Source of the DNA: Saprospiraceae bacterium
GTDB lineage: Bacteria; Bacteroidota; Bacteroidia; Chitinophagales; Saprospiraceae
Assembly: GCA_017995875.1 (NCBI GenBank)
Contig: JAGOIB010000089.1
Span: forward strand, 1-8,279
Direction of reading: 5' to 3'
DNA: 8,279 bases
The position numbers and the translations under genes are program-made. Shown here one piece after another: positions 6,364-8,279 of the stretch. Within the stretch, counting starts at the first letter, position 1. Every line of letters starts with the position of its first letter. The notes beneath the pieces are model-generated. The model made no database searches. It saw only the letters and a program-made list of their open reading frames with translations, and was not told the DNA's origin.

Positions 6364-7962
6364 TTATATAATAACAACTACTTTTCGGGTCACAGAATCT
6401 TTGTCATTCCTCAATGTCAGCAAATAAACCCCGGCTGGTAATGGATTGGTTTTGATCCTGATAAAGCCCTGCTCGATGTCGGTGTTTTCTATCGCCACAC
6501 GGGTGACCCTGGCGCCGGTAACCGTAAATATTTCAAAAAAGGGATTTGCAGCATTTTCAGGCACTGTAAAATAGACCTTGATTTCATCAGGACCGACAGG
6601 ATTTGGTCTTATGGAAAATATATCCAATGCTGTCCCTACGTTCATCCCGCAATCTGCCACCGTGGCTTGCATTGCAGCATCTGCCTGAAGCCTTTTACCT
6701 GTGGCGGTCATATCCATGAGTGAATTGTTTGGTTTTCCGGTAGAGAGGATAATGTCCCTGATCCGGGTTGCGGTACCTGATGGATTTGACTTAAGATCAA
6801 AAAGGAAATCAGTACAGGGGGTGCTATACATCAAAGCAATCATGCCTGCCACATGAGGAGCTGCTGCGCTTGTACCATCAAAAGCTTTGTACTTATCTGT
6901 CGTAGCTGTAGTGACAGTTCCGTTTCCGGGAGCACCCATATCAATGCTTACTACACCAAATCCTGCGCTTTCCACCAGCACATCCGATTCATCTACATTG
7001 GTGACAGCAATGAGGTAAGGAGATGTGCAAGTAGAAGGCATATCTCCATCTACATCCACGGACAGACTTTCGTTGGGAGCTGCACATACATTTAGAATAC
7101 CTAATTGTCCGAGCTTGTCATACATTTCACACCATAGTGGATGTTCTGAAGCAAAGGCGCGGTTGATTCCCGCGGATAAATTCGTTGCAACGATGAAGGC
7201 TCCTCTGGCTCCATTAGATTGTTCATAGGCAACCTTCATATCCAGAACGTACTGGTAACTTTCAATCACACTCGATTCGTGATCAGCACCACTGAGCAGC
7301 AAAAGTTTTACATTCCAGTTGACTCCGCTGACGCCAATGTTATTATTGCCTACAGCACCTATCACGCCGGCAACTGATGTGCCATGTGAGTGAATGGGAT
7401 GATGATCGTTTTGATTGGTCACATTGAACCCGACCCGGTCATCAATATAATTGTTGAAATCATTGTCTATACCATCATCTGCAACCTCTCCCCTGTTGAT
7501 CCAGATATTATCTACCAGGTCCGGATGAGTGATCTGGTAACCATCATCGAGGATTGCTACGACAATGGTGTCTCCGGAAGTGGTGACGCCACCTGTAGCG
7601 ATGTCCCAGGCTTTGGACATCTTGATGAGATTCATATCCCGTTGGTTGATATAACCAGGATCATTTGGTTGATTGTCCCGGTATTCGATCTTCTGATCTA
7701 CAGTTATATGATTTACACAGGCCAGATTTTCAAGCGAGGGCGATTGGCTTTTAGGAATCTGGACGACCCACCAATTGCCTATTGGAAGAGCTCTTTTGAA
7801 AGTTGAAGTTGATTCAAAACCGGTGTTTTCCCACCATTCATTGAGGCATGTTGCATCCGGTGATTTTAGCTCCACAAGCCACCTATCCAATGGCTCCGCA
7901 GGCGAATTGTGAAGAAACAGGCTTGAGAACAATGTAAAAAGTAAACTTATAAGCATATCCAT
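6364..7962 (-). CDS. Secreted S8 subtilisin-like serine protease with T9SS C-terminal domain
   Basis: This 532-residue protease has a signal peptide (residues 1-22, LISLLFTLFSSLFLH core) and an N-terminal propeptide-like region to about 95. The S8 catalytic domain spans about 110-435. The triad is visible: Asp139 in VVAILDDG, His193 in HSHGTSVAG and Ser365 in DGTSAAAPHVAG; Asn297 in AAPNES is the likely oxyanion-hole residue. An Asp-rich insertion (DDGIDNDFNNYIDD, 162-175) suggests calcium binding. A type A T9SS sorting domain follows (about 448-532, IRPNP, LPAGVYLLTL, RKVVVII). Sec export and T9SS release or surface attachment are expected; substrates are unknown. ATG at 7962 is used, but the Met two codons later (7956) is an equally good start. 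It appears monocistronic with its own promoter-like box at 8022; no good terminator is seen in 6287-6363. Confidence 0.95.
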   Translation of the reverse strand: MDMLISLLFTLFSSLFLHNSPAEPLDRWLVELKSPDATCLNEWWENTGFESTSTFKRALPIGNWWVVQIPKSQSPSLENLACVNHITVDQKIEYRDNQPNDPGYINQRDMNLIKMSKAWDIATGGVTTSGDTIVVAILDDGYQITHPDLVDNIWINRGEVADDGIDNDFNNYIDDRVGFNVTNQNDHHPIHSHGTSVAGVIGAVGNNNIGVSGVNWNVKLLLLSGADHESSVIESYQYVLDMKVAYEQSNGARGAFIVATNLSAGINRAFASEHPLWCEMYDKLGQLGILNVCAAPNESLSVDVDGDMPSTCTSPYLIAVTNVDESDVLVESAGFGVVSIDMGAPGNGTVTTATTDKYKAFDGTSAAAPHVAGMIALMYSTPCTDFLFDLKSNPSGTATRIRDIILSTGKPNNSLMDMTATGKRLQADAAMQATVADCGMNVGTALDIFSIRPNPVGPDEIKVYFTVPENAANPFFEIFTVTGARVTRVAIENTDIEQGFIRIKTNPLPAGVYLLTLRNDKDSVTRKVVVII

Positions 7963-8021
7963 CCGGCTTTGACAACTGACTGAGGTATAACGTCCGTGAG
8001 GGGGTTATAGCGTATCAGGGG

Positions 8022-8029
8022 CAAAGTTA
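8022..8029 (-). promoter_or_regulatory. Bacteroidota -7 box upstream of the S8 protease gene
   Basis: The minus strand reads TAACTTTG followed by CCCC, an exact TAnnTTTG match 60 nt upstream of the ATG at 7962. A partial -33 element (TTG, complement of 8051-8053) lies 21 nt further upstream, near the usual spacing. That partial element falls inside the degenerate 8-mer repeats. Confidence 0.6.
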
Positions 8030-8038
8030 TTGGTTTTA

Positions 8039-8062
8039 GACGTGAGAACGCAAGAGCGTGAG
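8039..8062. repeat. Three degenerate copies of the AACGTGAG 8-mer
   Basis: gacgtgag, aacgcaag and agcgtgag follow each other in phase at 8039-8046, 8047-8054 and 8055-8062. They are diverged copies of the unit repeated at 8121-8176 and flank the inverted repeat on its left side. Confidence 0.7.
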
Positions 8063-8120
8063 TCTCCTTCGCGCATTGAATGGAATTTCATTCTGATTCA
8101 ATGGCTTCGGAGACCGAAGG
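8062..8120. repeat. Imperfect inverted repeat between two tandem 8-mer blocks
   Basis: gtctcc (8062-8067) pairs with ggagac (8109-8114), cattgaat (8074-8081) pairs perfectly with attcaatg (8096-8103), and an inner gaat/attc stem (8083-8086 with 8090-8093) caps it. An alternative ccttcg/cgaagg pairing (8066-8071 with 8115-8120) competes with the outer stem. It could be a REP- or MITE-like palindromic unit; no coding sequence overlaps it. Confidence 0.65.
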
Positions 8121-8176
8121 AACGTGAGAGCGTGAGAACGTGAGAACGTGAGAACGTGAGAACGTGAGAACGTGAG
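8121..8176. repeat. Seven tandem copies of the 8-mer AACGTGAG
   Basis: Seven contiguous units fill 56 nt; only the second differs (AGCGTGAG). The unit is not a multiple of three and lies in non-coding DNA, so copy number can change without affecting a reading frame. Such near-perfect short arrays are typical of recent slippage. Confidence 0.92.
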
Positions 8177-8279
8177 AAGTGTGGGTGGTGGGTGTGGGTG
8201 GTTAGTTTCGAGTTATCAGTTTCGAGTTTCGAGAAAATAAGATTAAGAAATCATTTCGAATAGGAGTAATCATGTGCCC
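8177..8279. other. Right-edge non-coding tail: G-rich tract, AGTTTCGAG repeats, possible plus-strand gene start
   Basis: A G-rich stretch at 8183-8201 has three GGG runs and two GG runs on the plus strand. It is followed by AGTTTCGAG at 8204-8212 and 8218-8226 and a partial copy TTTCGAG at 8227-8233. Near the edge, aggag (8262-8266) stands 5 nt before an ATG at 8272 that could start a plus-strand gene, but only two full codons follow it in the window, so no call is made. Confidence 0.45.

Noticed and set aside
7390..7806. Plus-strand 138-residue frame rich in Ile and Val
   Set aside because: It lies fully antisense to the catalytic domain of the S8 protease, whose triad is intact, so this is a shadow frame.
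8121..8176. Possible CRISPR array
   Set aside because: The 8-nt units are contiguous with no spacers, far too short for CRISPR repeats, and no cas genes are present.
8272..8279. Start of a plus-strand gene at the right edge
   Set aside because: An ATG with an AGGAG upstream is present, but only two codons follow it and Bacteroidota rarely rely on Shine-Dalgarno motifs.

Overview
The window looks like a chromosomal piece of a Bacteroidota bacterium, probably near the Saprospiria/Lewinella-type or Flavobacteria-type lineages; I cannot fix the genus. The reasons are two C-terminal type IX secretion (T9SS) sorting domains, a long SprB-repeat surface protein, the rpmB-rpmG-DUF4295-ftsY gene order, promoter-like TAnnTTTG boxes, and gene starts without Shine-Dalgarno sequences.

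Layout, left to right. Positions 1-2687 (minus) hold the first ~895 codons of a giant secreted protein that runs off the left edge. It has a signal peptide, a choice-of-anchor V-type domain with a CxxCH motif, then nine SprB-like repeats of about 76 residues. This open frame was confirmed codon by codon. Just upstream, 2802-3596 (minus) is a small paralogue with the same N-terminal domain but a direct T9SS C-terminal domain. A 349-base non-coding gap follows, then a small secreted protein on the plus strand (3946-4284) that ends at a clear intrinsic terminator (4348-4381) and converges on ftsY.

Positions 4380-6259 (minus) form a translation and protein-targeting block, read right to left: tRNA-Arg(ACG), rpmB (bL28), rpmG (bL33), a 57-residue DUF4295 protein, and ftsY (SRP receptor). 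The 116-base gap before ftsY holds a long, nearly perfect hairpin whose arms can also pair in a second, mutually exclusive way. Positions 6364-7962 (minus) encode a complete S8 subtilisin-like protease with a T9SS tail and an upstream promoter-like box. The right edge (8039-8233) is a non-coding cluster of short tandem and inverted repeats.

Three products (S8 protease, anchor-V protein, SprB-repeat protein) are probably Sec-exported and then carried by T9SS to the surface; for the SprB protein this is inferred, because its C-terminus is outside the window. FtsY and the ribosomal proteins are core machinery. I see no phage genes, transposase, CRISPR array or defence cassette. The most unusual items are the ftsY leader hairpin, the tandem CxxCH paralogues, the regular then drifting SprB repeat array, and the right-edge repeat cluster.
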